Positions 53,554 to 62,350 of a DNA stretch of 64,000 nucleotides are shown here, piece after piece. Every line of letters starts with the position of its first letter. Position 1 is the first letter of the stretch. The translations under genes and the position numbers were made by a program. Under the pieces are notes generated by a model. The model was not told the origin of the DNA and searched no databases. It saw nothing but the letters and a program-made list of their open reading frames with translations. The DNA is from Caballeronia sp031450805 (GTDB taxonomy: Bacteria > Pseudomonadota > Gammaproteobacteria > Burkholderiales > Burkholderiaceae): assembly GCF_031450805.1 (NCBI RefSeq), contig NZ_JARTVY010000005.1:647502-711501 (forward strand), given 5' to 3'.

Positions 53554-55653
53554 ATGAAGATTGCGATTGCGTCGCCCGAAAGCGAGATCGTGCGGCCGGG
53601 CGCGCGCGTGGGATGGGGCGCGCGCATCGATCATCATCGCGGGCTCATTATCGCGGTGAGCGCGCTCGTCGCGATGCTGGCCGCGTGGGTATCGCTGTCC
53701 GCGACGCCCGTGGGCATGTACGACATCGGCTCGGTCATTTCCAGTGCGACGACGCTGGCGCTCGCGGCCATCGGGCAGACCATCGTCGTGCTGTCGGGCG
53801 GCTTCGATTTGTCGGCGTCGGCGGTGGTGTCGCTCGCCAACGTGCTCGCGGTGCGCTTCGTCGCCGGCTCGCCGATGGAGCAATGGGCGGGCGCGGCGCT
53901 CATTCTTGCGATCGGCGGCGGCATCGGGCTCGTGAACGGTGCGCTGATCGCATGGTTCCGGCTGCAGTCCATCGTCGTCACGCTCGCGACCATGTTCATG
54001 GTGCAAGGCCTCACGCTGCTGATCCAAAACAAGCCGGGCGGCGCGGTAGGCGAGCAGTTCGGCGCATTCATCACGTCGGACCTGATCCCCGAGAAGCTGC
54101 CGATGTCGGCAGGCGTGCTGATCGTCGCGTTGCTGGTGTGGGCGTTCATCCGGCGCACGCGCTTCGGCGTCGGGCTGTATGCGCTCGGCAGCGACCCCGA
54201 CGGCGCGTTCGCCAACGGCGTGCCGGTCACGCGCTATCGCATCGCAACGTATGCGCTCGCCGGCGTCTTCTACGCAGCGGCGGGCCTGTATGTGTCGGCG
54301 CAAACGGGCTCGGCCGATCCGCTCGTCGGCAGGCCGTTGCTGCTGTCGATGTTCACCGCCGTCGTGCTCGGCGGCACGTTGCTCGGCGGCGGGCGCGGCG
54401 GCTGCACGGGCACCGTGTTCGCGGCAATGACGCTGATGATTACCGTGAACATCCTGCTCGTGCTGAACGTGTCGGCGTTTTTCACGACGATCGCCGAAGC
54501 GGTCATCCTCATTCTCGCGGTGCTCGGTTCGTCGATCGGCAAGCAATCGGCAGCGCACGAATGCGCGCGCCACTCGGCGCAATGGCTCAAGGCGGTGCGA
54601 ACGGGCACGCGTGCGAAAGACGACCGGCAGGCGCGCCGCGTATCGTTCGAAGTGAACGACTATCAGCCGATCAAGAACACGGAGTTGAAGGGCCGCGCGC
54701 TGTCGGACTGGATCGAGCGCAATCGCGAATGGGTCAAGTATGTGATGCCCGCGTATCTGCTGTTCATTGCGGTCGTGGCGGTGACGGGCGTGGTCTACGG
54801 GCCGGGCGTGCTCGCGAGCGCCGGCTTCTACAGCAGCTTGCTGACGCTCACGTTGTTCCTCGCGATTCTCGGTCTCGGCCAGGGCGCGGTCATTCTGACG
54901 GGCGGTCTCGATCTTTCGATGCCGTGGCTCATCACGCTGTCCGGCGTCTTGCTGACGGGTCTCACGCACGGCGTCAACGATGCCGCAGCGTGGGCGGTGC
55001 CGGTCGTGCTCGGCGTCGGCCTGCTGGTCGGCGTGTTCAACGGCGTGGGCGTCGTGATGCTCGGCCTGCCGCCCATCGTCGTGACGCTCGCGGCGAACGG
55101 CCTTCTGCAAGGACTCACGCTCATCTATTGCAACGGCTCGCCGCAAGGATGGTCGCCGTCCGCGATCAGCGAGTTCACCAACGGACGGCTCGGACCGCTG
55201 TCGCTCGCGGCGTGGAGCGTGCCGCTCTTTCTCGTCGTCGCGTTGCTGCTGCTGCATCGCACGCCGTTCGGCCGGCGCGTGTATGCGGTCGGCAATTCGC
55301 AAGTCGCCGCGCGGTTATCGGGCGTGCGCGTCGGTTCGACGCTGATTGCCGTCTACTGCCTCTCGGGTCTGTGTTCCGCCGTCGTCGGGCTGCTGCTTGC
55401 GGGCTTCAGTTCGCAGGCGTTCCTCGGCATGGGCGATCCGTACCTGCTGCCGTCGATTGCGGTCGTCGTCGTGGGCGGCGCGCTCATCACCGGGGGAAGG
55501 GGACATTATCTCGGCGTATTCGGAGGCGCGCTCTTGCTGACCGCGCTCGGCACCCTGCTCGCGGGCACGACCGTGCCTCCGGCGGTCAGGGACATCATCA
55601 ACGGGCTCGTCGTGCTGGCCGCCGTCATCACACTGCGCGACAAGCGGGCCTGA
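53554..55653 (+). CDS. sugar ABC transporter permease with two fused permease domains
   Basis: At 699 residues this is twice the usual length. Residues 1-340 form one BPD_transp_2 permease (IVVLSGGFDLSASAVVSLAN, FRLQSIVVTLATMFMVQGLT, FGVGLYALGSDPDGAFANG, AVVLGGTLLGGGRGG) and residues 385-699 a second (GAVILTGGLDLSMPWLITLSG, MLGLPPIVVTLAANGLLQGLT, PFGRRVYAVGNSQVAARLSG, VVVGGALITGGRGHYLG). A polar linker of about 60 residues (ARHSAQWLKAVRTGTRAKDD, GRALSDWIERNREWVKY) joins them. The frame is continuous, so this is a natural fusion giving both halves of the channel from one gene. GGAGA precedes the ATG by 8 bases. Confidence 0.9.
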   Translation: MKIAIASPESEIVRPGARVGWGARIDHHRGLIIAVSALVAMLAAWVSLSATPVGMYDIGSVISSATTLALAAIGQTIVVLSGGFDLSASAVVSLANVLAVRFVAGSPMEQWAGAALILAIGGGIGLVNGALIAWFRLQSIVVTLATMFMVQGLTLLIQNKPGGAVGEQFGAFITSDLIPEKLPMSAGVLIVALLVWAFIRRTRFGVGLYALGSDPDGAFANGVPVTRYRIATYALAGVFYAAAGLYVSAQTGSADPLVGRPLLLSMFTAVVLGGTLLGGGRGGCTGTVFAAMTLMITVNILLVLNVSAFFTTIAEAVILILAVLGSSIGKQSAAHECARHSAQWLKAVRTGTRAKDDRQARRVSFEVNDYQPIKNTELKGRALSDWIERNREWVKYVMPAYLLFIAVVAVTGVVYGPGVLASAGFYSSLLTLTLFLAILGLGQGAVILTGGLDLSMPWLITLSGVLLTGLTHGVNDAAAWAVPVVLGVGLLVGVFNGVGVVMLGLPPIVVTLAANGLLQGLTLIYCNGSPQGWSPSAISEFTNGRLGPLSLAAWSVPLFLVVALLLLHRTPFGRRVYAVGNSQVAARLSGVRVGSTLIAVYCLSGLCSAVVGLLLAGFSSQAFLGMGDPYLLPSIAVVVVGGALITGGRGHYLGVFGGALLLTALGTLLAGTTVPPAVRDIINGLVVLAAVITLRDKRA

Positions 55654-55673
55654 AACTATCGAGGAAGCATCGA

Positions 55674-56615
55674 ATGCAAGGAAGACACATCGCGGTCATC
55701 GGGTCGGGGCGCATCGGACGTGCGTGGGCCATCGTGTTCGCGCGCAACGGCTTCGCGGTCAGGATCCACGACGCTTCCAGCGACATGCTGGCGGGCGCGA
55801 TCCCATCGATCCGCGAAAGCGTGGAAGACCTCGCGTCGTTCGGTCTCGTCGACGAATCCGTCGATACGATCGTCGCGCGCATCACGACATGCGACACGCT
55901 GGCCGAAACGGTCGCGGACGCCGATCTCGTGCAGGAGAACATCGCGGAAGTGGTGGAAGCGAAGCGCGCGCTGTTCGCCGAGCTGGATCGCCTGACGAAG
56001 CCCGGTGCACTGCTCGCGAGTTCGACTTCCGGCCTGCCGGCGTCGACGTTCACGGAAGGCCTGGAAGGACGTTCGCGTTGCCTCGTCGCGCATCCGGTGA
56101 ACCCGCCGTCGCTCGTGCCGCTCGTGGAATTGTGCGGTGCGCCGTGGACCGATGCGCAGACGCTCGAGCGCGCGCGTGCGCTGTACGAGCAGGCAGGGCA
56201 GAAGCCCGTTTTCGTCAACCGCGAAATCTCGGGCTTCCTGCTGAACCGGCTGCAAGGCGCGGTCCTCGACGAAGCATTGAGCCTCTACGAGCAGGGCTAT
56301 GCGAGCGCGGCCGATCTCGACACCGTCATGCGCGACGGCCTCGCGATGCGCTGGTCCTTCATGGGCCCGTTCGAGACCATCGACCTCAACGCGCCCGGCG
56401 GCGTCGCGGATTACGCGTCGCGTTATGGCGGCACGTATCGCAGCATCGCCGAGACGCGCAAGCCCTTCGCCTGGTCCGATGAAACGCTCGCGCGGCTGGC
56501 TGCCGAACGCCGCGCAGTGCTCGATGCGGACCGTATCGAAGAACGCAGCCGCTGGCGGGACCGTCGGCTGATGGCGCTGCTCGCGCATCGGCGGTCGCTG
56601 AAAGACGAGGGTTGA
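55674..56615 (+). CDS. 3-hydroxyacid dehydrogenase, lambda-crystallin/L-gulonate 3-dehydrogenase type
   Basis: A 313-residue NAD-dependent enzyme with the 3-hydroxyacyl-CoA dehydrogenase fold: GSGRIGRAWAIVFARNGFAV with Asp in IHDASSDM, ADLVQENIAEVVEAK, SSTSGLP and the catalytic His in AHPVNPPSLVPLVELCG, then EISGFLLNRLQGAVLDEAL. The AHPVNPP wording is shared with lambda-crystallin/L-gulonate 3-dehydrogenase and L-carnitine dehydrogenase, which oxidise a 3-hydroxy group of free acids rather than CoA esters. Its product would be a beta-keto acid, the substrate class of the BKACE encoded in the same operon. GAGGA lies 8 bases before the ATG. Confidence 0.88.
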   Translation: MQGRHIAVIGSGRIGRAWAIVFARNGFAVRIHDASSDMLAGAIPSIRESVEDLASFGLVDESVDTIVARITTCDTLAETVADADLVQENIAEVVEAKRALFAELDRLTKPGALLASSTSGLPASTFTEGLEGRSRCLVAHPVNPPSLVPLVELCGAPWTDAQTLERARALYEQAGQKPVFVNREISGFLLNRLQGAVLDEALSLYEQGYASAADLDTVMRDGLAMRWSFMGPFETIDLNAPGGVADYASRYGGTYRSIAETRKPFAWSDETLARLAAERRAVLDADRIEERSRWRDRRLMALLAHRRSLKDEG

Positions 56616-56639
56616 TCCACAAAAACCAAGGAGACGGAG

Positions 56640-57542
56640 ATGGCCGAAGTACGCTTGCTCGTGGACGCGAACAATCATCTGGGCGAAGGCCCGCTGTGGG
56701 ACGTGCGGGAGGAACGGCTTTACTGGATCGACAGCACGGCCGCCGAAATCTATCGATGCCGCGCGGACGGCAGCGACGTCGAACGATTCTTCGTGCCGCG
56801 CCACATCGGTTCGATGGCGTTGCGCGAGAACGGCGGCGCGGTCGTCGCGCTCGCGAACGGCCTGCATTTTTACGACTTCGAATCGCAGACGGTCGAGTTC
56901 ATCGCCGACCCGGAAGCCGACGATCCCGAAACGCGTTTCAACGACGGCAAGGTGGATCGCCGGGGCCGCTTCATCGCGGGCACCATGTCTTACGACTTCG
57001 ACCGCTACTATGCGGACCGCGGCCAGCGTTCGACGCGCAGCGGCGGCCTGTACCGGCTCGATACGAACGGCAAGCTCGCGCGGCTCGACAGCGGCATCAG
57101 CTGTTCCAACGGGCCGTGCTGGAGCCCCGACAACCGCACGCTCTATTTCACCGATACATATAGCAAGGAGATGTACGCCTACGACTACGACATCGAAACG
57201 GGCGCGGCGACGAACCGGCGTCTCTTCGTATCGGCGCAAAACATGGCGGGCACGTTCGACGGCGCGACCGTCGATGAGGAAGGCTTCGTCTGGTCGGCGC
57301 TCGTGTTCGGCGGGCGCATCGTGCGCTTCGCGCCCGATGGCACGCTCGATCGCGTGGTGCCGTTTCCGGTGCGCAATCTCACGAGCGTGATGTTCGGCGG
57401 GCCGAATCTCGACACGCTCTACGTCACGACGATGGGCCGGCCGATGTGGGGCATTCCGCAGAAAGAACGCGACAAGGGCGGCTTGTTCGCGGTAACGGGA
57501 CTCGGCGTGAAAGGCTTGCCGGAGCCGCGCTTCGCGGGCTGA
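56640..57542 (+). CDS. SMP-30/gluconolactonase-family lactonase
   Basis: A 300-residue six-bladed beta-propeller. The metal ligands known from SMP-30 are present: Glu16 (GEGPLWD), Asn157 (SCSNGPCWSPD) and Asp207 (GTFDGATVDEEG), with substrate-binding Asn101 in RFNDGKVDRRGRF. These enzymes hydrolyse sugar lactones to aldonates in the cytoplasm. AAGGAGA lies 6 bases before the ATG. As last gene of the run it provides the lactone-opening step between the SDR and the 3-hydroxyacid dehydrogenase. Confidence 0.92.
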   Translation: MAEVRLLVDANNHLGEGPLWDVREERLYWIDSTAAEIYRCRADGSDVERFFVPRHIGSMALRENGGAVVALANGLHFYDFESQTVEFIADPEADDPETRFNDGKVDRRGRFIAGTMSYDFDRYYADRGQRSTRSGGLYRLDTNGKLARLDSGISCSNGPCWSPDNRTLYFTDTYSKEMYAYDYDIETGAATNRRLFVSAQNMAGTFDGATVDEEGFVWSALVFGGRIVRFAPDGTLDRVVPFPVRNLTSVMFGGPNLDTLYVTTMGRPMWGIPQKERDKGGLFAVTGLGVKGLPEPRFAG

Positions 57543-57560
57543 TCCGGTTTGTTTCGGGAC

Positions 57561-57579
57561 GCGGCGGTCAAGCCGCCGC
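57561..57579 (+). terminator. hairpin after the catabolic operon
   Basis: GCGGCGG (57561-57567) and CCGCCGC (57573-57579) with a 5-base loop, followed by TGTTTCG, 18 bases past the lactonase stop. The T-tract is poor. Confidence 0.6.
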
Positions 57580-57692
57580 TGTTTCGCTCACGTCAACAAC
57601 GCGCCTGCCGCGTAGAGTCGCGCATCGATTGGTAATCCCAAGAGGTTGGCATATTCTTTTTGAGTGAAAAGCCGACCGCGAGGAACCCGATC

Positions 57693-60193
57693 ATGAACGA
57701 TGATCTTGCAACACACGTGCGCGCCGATGCGAAGACCACCGCGGACGCCGTCACGAAAGGCTCCGCGTTGCAGGACGACGTGATCCGCAATCTCATCTCG
57801 CGGCAGGGGCGCTATCCGGATATCGCCACCGCGCACGACTGGTATCTCGCACTCGCCTACACCGTTCGCGATCGCATGCTCGCGCGCTGGGTCGCGTCGG
57901 CGAAAACGTACTCGACGCAGGGCGTCAAGGTCGCGTGCTATCTATCGGCCGAATTCCTGATCGGCCGCAGCTCGGCAATAACCTGCTCAATCTCGGACTC
58001 GAAGACGACGCCCGCAAGGCGATGTCCGCGCTCGGGCTCGATCTCGACGAACTCCTGGCAATCGAGGAAGAGCCGGGGCTCGGCAACGGCGGCCTGGGAC
58101 GGCTCGCCGCGTGTTATCTGGATTCGCTGGCCTCGCTGGAGATTCCAGCCGTCGGCTATGGCATTCGCTACGAGTTCGGCATCTTCGATCAGGAAATCCG
58201 CGACGGCTGGCAAGCCGAGCGCACCGACAAGTGGCTCGAGAAAGGCAACGCGTGGGAGATCATTCGCCCCGAAGTGAGCTATTACGTCGGCTTCGGCGGG
58301 CAGACCCGGCATGAGACCGATGCGAACGGTCGTCTGCGCGTGCGGTGGATGCCCGCGCGGCAGGTGAAGGGCGTTGCATGCGACATGCCGATGCAGGGCT
58401 TTCGCGTCGATACCTGCAATCTTCTGCGCCTGTGGAAAAGCGAGGCGGTCGAGTCCTTCGACTTCGAGGACTTCAACGCAGGCGAATACTACGACGCCGT
58501 GCAGGAAAAGGTCCACTCCGAGACGCTTTCGAAGGTGCTTTACCCGAATGACGAACCGGCCATCGGCAAGCGCCTGCGTCTTGCGCAACAGTACTTCTTC
58601 GTGTCGTGCTCGCTGCAGGACATGCTGCGTGTGATGGACATTACCAGGACGCCGATCGAAGATTTCGCGGACCACTTCGCGGTGCAGCTCAACGATACGC
58701 ACCCTTCGATCGCCGTGGCCGAACTCATGCGCCTTCTCGTCGACGTGCGCGAGCTTTCATGGGACGCGGCATGGTCGATCACGCAGCGCACCTTTGCTTA
58801 TACGAATCACACGCTTCTGCCCGAAGCGCTGGAAACATGGGGTCTTCCGCTGTTTCAGAGCCAGTCGCCGCGGCTGCTCGAAATCATCTATGAGATCAAT
58901 CGCCGCTTTCTCGATGACGTGCGCCGCGCGTTTCCCGGCGATGAAGCGCGCGTCGCCCGCATGTCGCTGATCGACGAGGCGGGCGACAAGAAAGTTCGCA
59001 TGGCGCATCTCGCGACGGTCGGCAGTCATGCGGTGAACGGTGTCGCCGAATTGCACTCGGAGTTATTGAAGCAGACGGTGATGCGCGACTTCGCGGACAT
59101 GTTCCCGGAGCGCTTCCTTAACGTGACCAACGGCGTCACGCCGCGCCGTTTCCTGATGCTGAGTAATCCGGGCCTCGTGCGGCTGCTGGACAAGACGATC
59201 GGTGACGAGTGGAAGAACGACCTCGCGCGTCTCGGCGCGCTCGCCGCCCATGCCGACGACCCCGCGTTCCACGACGCATGGCGCGCGATCCGGCGCGACA
59301 ACAAGGCGGCGCTTGCATTGCGCATCCAGAAGACGGCCGGCATCGATGCCGATCCGGAGATGCTCTTCGACGTTCAGGTGAAGCGCATCCATGAGTACAA
59401 GCGGCAGCATCTGAACGCGCTTTACATCATCGCGCTCTACAGGCGGCTGTGCCGCGATCCCGATCTCCCGACCGCGCCGCGCTGCTTCATCTTCGGAGGA
59501 AAGGCCGCGCCGGGCTATGCGATGGCGAAGCTCATCATCCGTCTGATTACGGGCGTGGCGGAAGTCGTCAACCATGATCCGGCGATTCGCGGCCGCATCA
59601 AGGTCGTGTTCTATCCGGACTTCAACGTGAAGCACGGCCACTGGATCTACCCGGCCGCCGACTTGTCGGAGCAGATTTCGACGGCGGGCAAGGAAGCATC
59701 CGGTACGGGGAACATGAAGTTCATGATGAACGGCGCGCTGACCATCGGCACACTGGATGGAGCGAACGTCGAGATTCGCGAGGAAGCCGGCGCGGAAAAC
59801 TTCTTCCTCTTCGGGCTGACCGCGCAACAGGTCGAGGACAAGAAGCGCGAGGGTTATCGCCCGCAGCAGTACGTCGAATCCAACGACGAATTGCGCGACG
59901 CGCTCGAACAGATCGCGCAGGGACGCTTCTCGCGCGGCGATACGAACATGTTCCGCCCGCTGCTCGACAACCTGCTGCATCACGATCCGTTCCTCGTGCT
60001 CGCCGATTTCGCGGATTACGCCGCCTGCCAGGAGCGCGTGAGCGAAGCATGGCGCGACGTGCGGCAGTGGACGCGCATGTCGATCATCAACACCGCGCGT
60101 TCGGGCAAGTTCTCGTCGGATCGCGCGATCATGGAATATTGCGAGCGCATCTGGGAAGCGCGCGCGGTGAGGATCGACCTTGCTCATGCGTGA
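57693..60193 (+). pseudogene. glgP: glycogen/starch phosphorylase with a one-base frameshift
   Basis: Reading starts at ATG 57693 (GAGGA 8 bases before) with normal phosphorylase text up to VACYLSAEFLIG at about 57960. Homologues continue G-PQLGNNLLNLG; here the bases are GGC CGC AGC, and adding one C (GGC CCG CAG) restores PQLGNNLLNLGLEDDARKA and an open frame to 60193. The corrected protein has about 833 residues, the full family length. All else is intact, including EEPGLGNGGLGRLAACYLDS, NVTNGVTPRRFL, KRIHEYKRQHLNAL and the pyridoxal-phosphate Lys in GTGNMKFMMNGALTIGTLDG. The enzyme releases glucose 1-phosphate from glycogen. Either a true recent lesion or a sequencing error in a C run; glgX follows with overlap. 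Confidence 0.88.
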
Positions 60194-62279
60194 CGCACAC
60201 GCGGGCCGGGTGTATCGCACACAGCGTGGCTCGCGATTTCCTCCGGGCGCGACGGCGATGCCGGGCGGCGTCAACTTCTGCGTGTTCTGCCGGTACGCGT
60301 CGCACATGGACTTGCTGCTGTTCGCTTCGGTAGAAAGCATCGAGCCATTTCAGGTGGTCACGCTCATGCCCGAAGAAAACCGCACGTTCTATTACTGGCA
60401 CGTTTTCATCGAAGCGCTGCCGGTTCATTGCTGCTATACATGGCGCGCGCATGGCGCACACGGCTTGCCCCAAATGGACGACGAAGCCGCGAGCCGCAAG
60501 CAGCTGCTCGATCCGAACGCGCGTGCCGTCAGCGACCGCTTCCATGATCGCCGGCAGGCCGCCGATGCGGCGGGCGACGAGCGCGCGTCGATGCGGGCCA
60601 TCGTCACCGAGCCGTTGAATGCGCCTGCAAGCACCGAAGCGCGCACGCTCGACGACGCCATCATCTATGAGCTGCATGTCGGCGGTTTCACGCGGCACGC
60701 ATCGAGCGGCGTCGGGCATCCGGGGACATTTGCGGCGCTCATCGAAAAAATCCCTTATTTGCAGGCGCTCGGCGTCACGCACGTCGAACTGCTGCCGGTC
60801 ATGGCCTTCGACGAGCAGGATGTTCCCGCGCCCGCCGCGCAAAGCGGGCTGCGCAACTTCTGGGGCTACAGCACGCATAGCTTTCATAGCCCGCATCCGC
60901 GTTATTGCGTGGACCCGCACCGCGCGCCGCAGGAGTTTCGCGCGCTCGTCGATGCGCTCCATGCGGCGGGCATTCGCGTGCTGCTGGACGTGGTGTTCAA
61001 TCACACGTCCGAAGCGGGCGTCACAGGGCCGGTGATCAACTTCAAGGCGCTGGCGAACGACATCTTCTATATGACCGACCGCGACGATCCGCGCCATTAC
61101 CGCGACTTCACCGGCTGCGGCAACACGGTCAACTGCAATCATCCGCTGGTGTCGGCGTTCATTCTTCGAAGCCTCGAATACTGGGTGCGCGAACTCGGCG
61201 TCGATGGCTTTCGCTTCGACCTCGCGAGCATCTTCACGCGCGGCGAACGCGGCGAGCTGCTCGGCACGCCGCCGTTGCCGTGGGCGATGGAGGCGTCGCC
61301 GGTGCTCGCGCGCGTGCCGTTGATCGCCGAGGCATGGGATGCGGCGGGGCTGTATCACGTGGGCGCGTTCCCCGGCATGGCGTGGGCGGAATGGAACGGG
61401 CGCTATCGCGATGCGATCCGCCGCTTCGTGCGCGGCGATCCGGGCCTGATCGGTCAAGTATGTACGTGCATGGCGGGAAGCGCCGATCTCTATCAGCACG
61501 ATGGGCGCCTGCCCGCGAGCAGCATCAACTTCGTGACGAGTCACGACGGCTTCACGCTGCGCGATCTCGTGACCTACGAGTCGAAGCACAACGAGGCCAA
61601 TGGTGAAGGCAATCGCGATGGCACGAACGACAACCTCTCGTGGAACTGCGGCATCGAGGGCGATACGAGCGATGCGGCGATCACGCGCATGCGTCATCGG
61701 CAGGCGCGCAACCTCATGGCGATTCTGCTGCTGAGCCAGGGCGTGCCGATGATCCTCGCCGGCGATGAAGTCCTGCGCAGCCAGCGCGGCAACAACAACG
61801 CGTTCTGCCAGGACAACGCGCTCTCGTGGCTGGACTGGAACTTCACGGACGACGGCCTTGCGATGCTGCGTTTCGTGCGCGAACTCATCGCGCTGCGCAA
61901 GCGTCATCCGAGCTTGCGGCGCCGCACGTTTCTCACGGGACGTCCCGCGCCCGGACAGCATCATGCCGATGTCGCATGGCATGGCGAGCGGCTCGGCGAA
62001 CCCGCCTGGCACGATCCCCACGCGCGCTTCGTCGCGTTCACGCTGGCAGGGACGGTGGCGGACGAAGCGATGCTGCATATCGCGCTCAATATGAACGACG
62101 ATGCGCGCACGGCCGCACTTCCTGATATAGATGGCCTAAGCTGGCGCCGCATCGTCAATACGGCTGCCGAGCCGCCACACGATATCGTTTCGCAAAACGA
62201 AACATTGGACGATATACGCGATTCGATTCGTGTGGAAGCGCGCAGCGTGGTCGTGCTCGAATCGCATCGATTCGACTGA
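60180..62279 (+). CDS. glgX: glycogen debranching enzyme GlgX
   Basis: A 699-residue isoamylase-type enzyme that hydrolyses alpha-1,6 branches of phosphorylase-trimmed glycogen. It has an N-terminal carbohydrate-binding beta domain (residues 15-140) and a GH13 barrel with IYELHVGGFTRHASSG, VLLDVVFNHT, the nucleophile in DGFRFDLASIF, the acid Glu in IAEAWDAAGLYHVG, and NFVTSHDGFTLRDLVTYESKHNEANGE, a stretch typical of GlgX. GAGGA sits 6 bases before the TTG at 60180 and 12 before ATG 60186, so either start is possible. It overlaps the glgP end by 14 bases and is surely co-transcribed with it. Confidence 0.92.
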   Translation: MLMRDAHAGRVYRTQRGSRFPPGATAMPGGVNFCVFCRYASHMDLLLFASVESIEPFQVVTLMPEENRTFYYWHVFIEALPVHCCYTWRAHGAHGLPQMDDEAASRKQLLDPNARAVSDRFHDRRQAADAAGDERASMRAIVTEPLNAPASTEARTLDDAIIYELHVGGFTRHASSGVGHPGTFAALIEKIPYLQALGVTHVELLPVMAFDEQDVPAPAAQSGLRNFWGYSTHSFHSPHPRYCVDPHRAPQEFRALVDALHAAGIRVLLDVVFNHTSEAGVTGPVINFKALANDIFYMTDRDDPRHYRDFTGCGNTVNCNHPLVSAFILRSLEYWVRELGVDGFRFDLASIFTRGERGELLGTPPLPWAMEASPVLARVPLIAEAWDAAGLYHVGAFPGMAWAEWNGRYRDAIRRFVRGDPGLIGQVCTCMAGSADLYQHDGRLPASSINFVTSHDGFTLRDLVTYESKHNEANGEGNRDGTNDNLSWNCGIEGDTSDAAITRMRHRQARNLMAILLLSQGVPMILAGDEVLRSQRGNNNAFCQDNALSWLDWNFTDDGLAMLRFVRELIALRKRHPSLRRRTFLTGRPAPGQHHADVAWHGERLGEPAWHDPHARFVAFTLAGTVADEAMLHIALNMNDDARTAALPDIDGLSWRRIVNTAAEPPHDIVSQNETLDDIRDSIRVEARSVVVLESHRFD

Positions 62280-62350
62280 CGCATTGCGCTGGACTGTGCC
62301 GTATCGAACGTCTTTAATAACTAGGACGCTGCGCATCGACAGGAGGCCGC

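Noticed and set aside
52318..55302. A 994-codon reverse-strand open frame opposite the ABC genes.
   Set aside because: Antisense shadow: composition dominated by Arg, His, Asp and Glu, with no domain, and the forward frames are full ABC proteins.
47443..57542. L-carnitine degradation cluster, because BKACE and a carnitine-dehydrogenase-like enzyme occur together.
   Set aside because: The importer is of the sugar type rather than a betaine type, there is no dedicated thioesterase or betaine gene, and an SMP-30 lactonase closes the operon. It remains the main alternative and is kept as a test in the finding.
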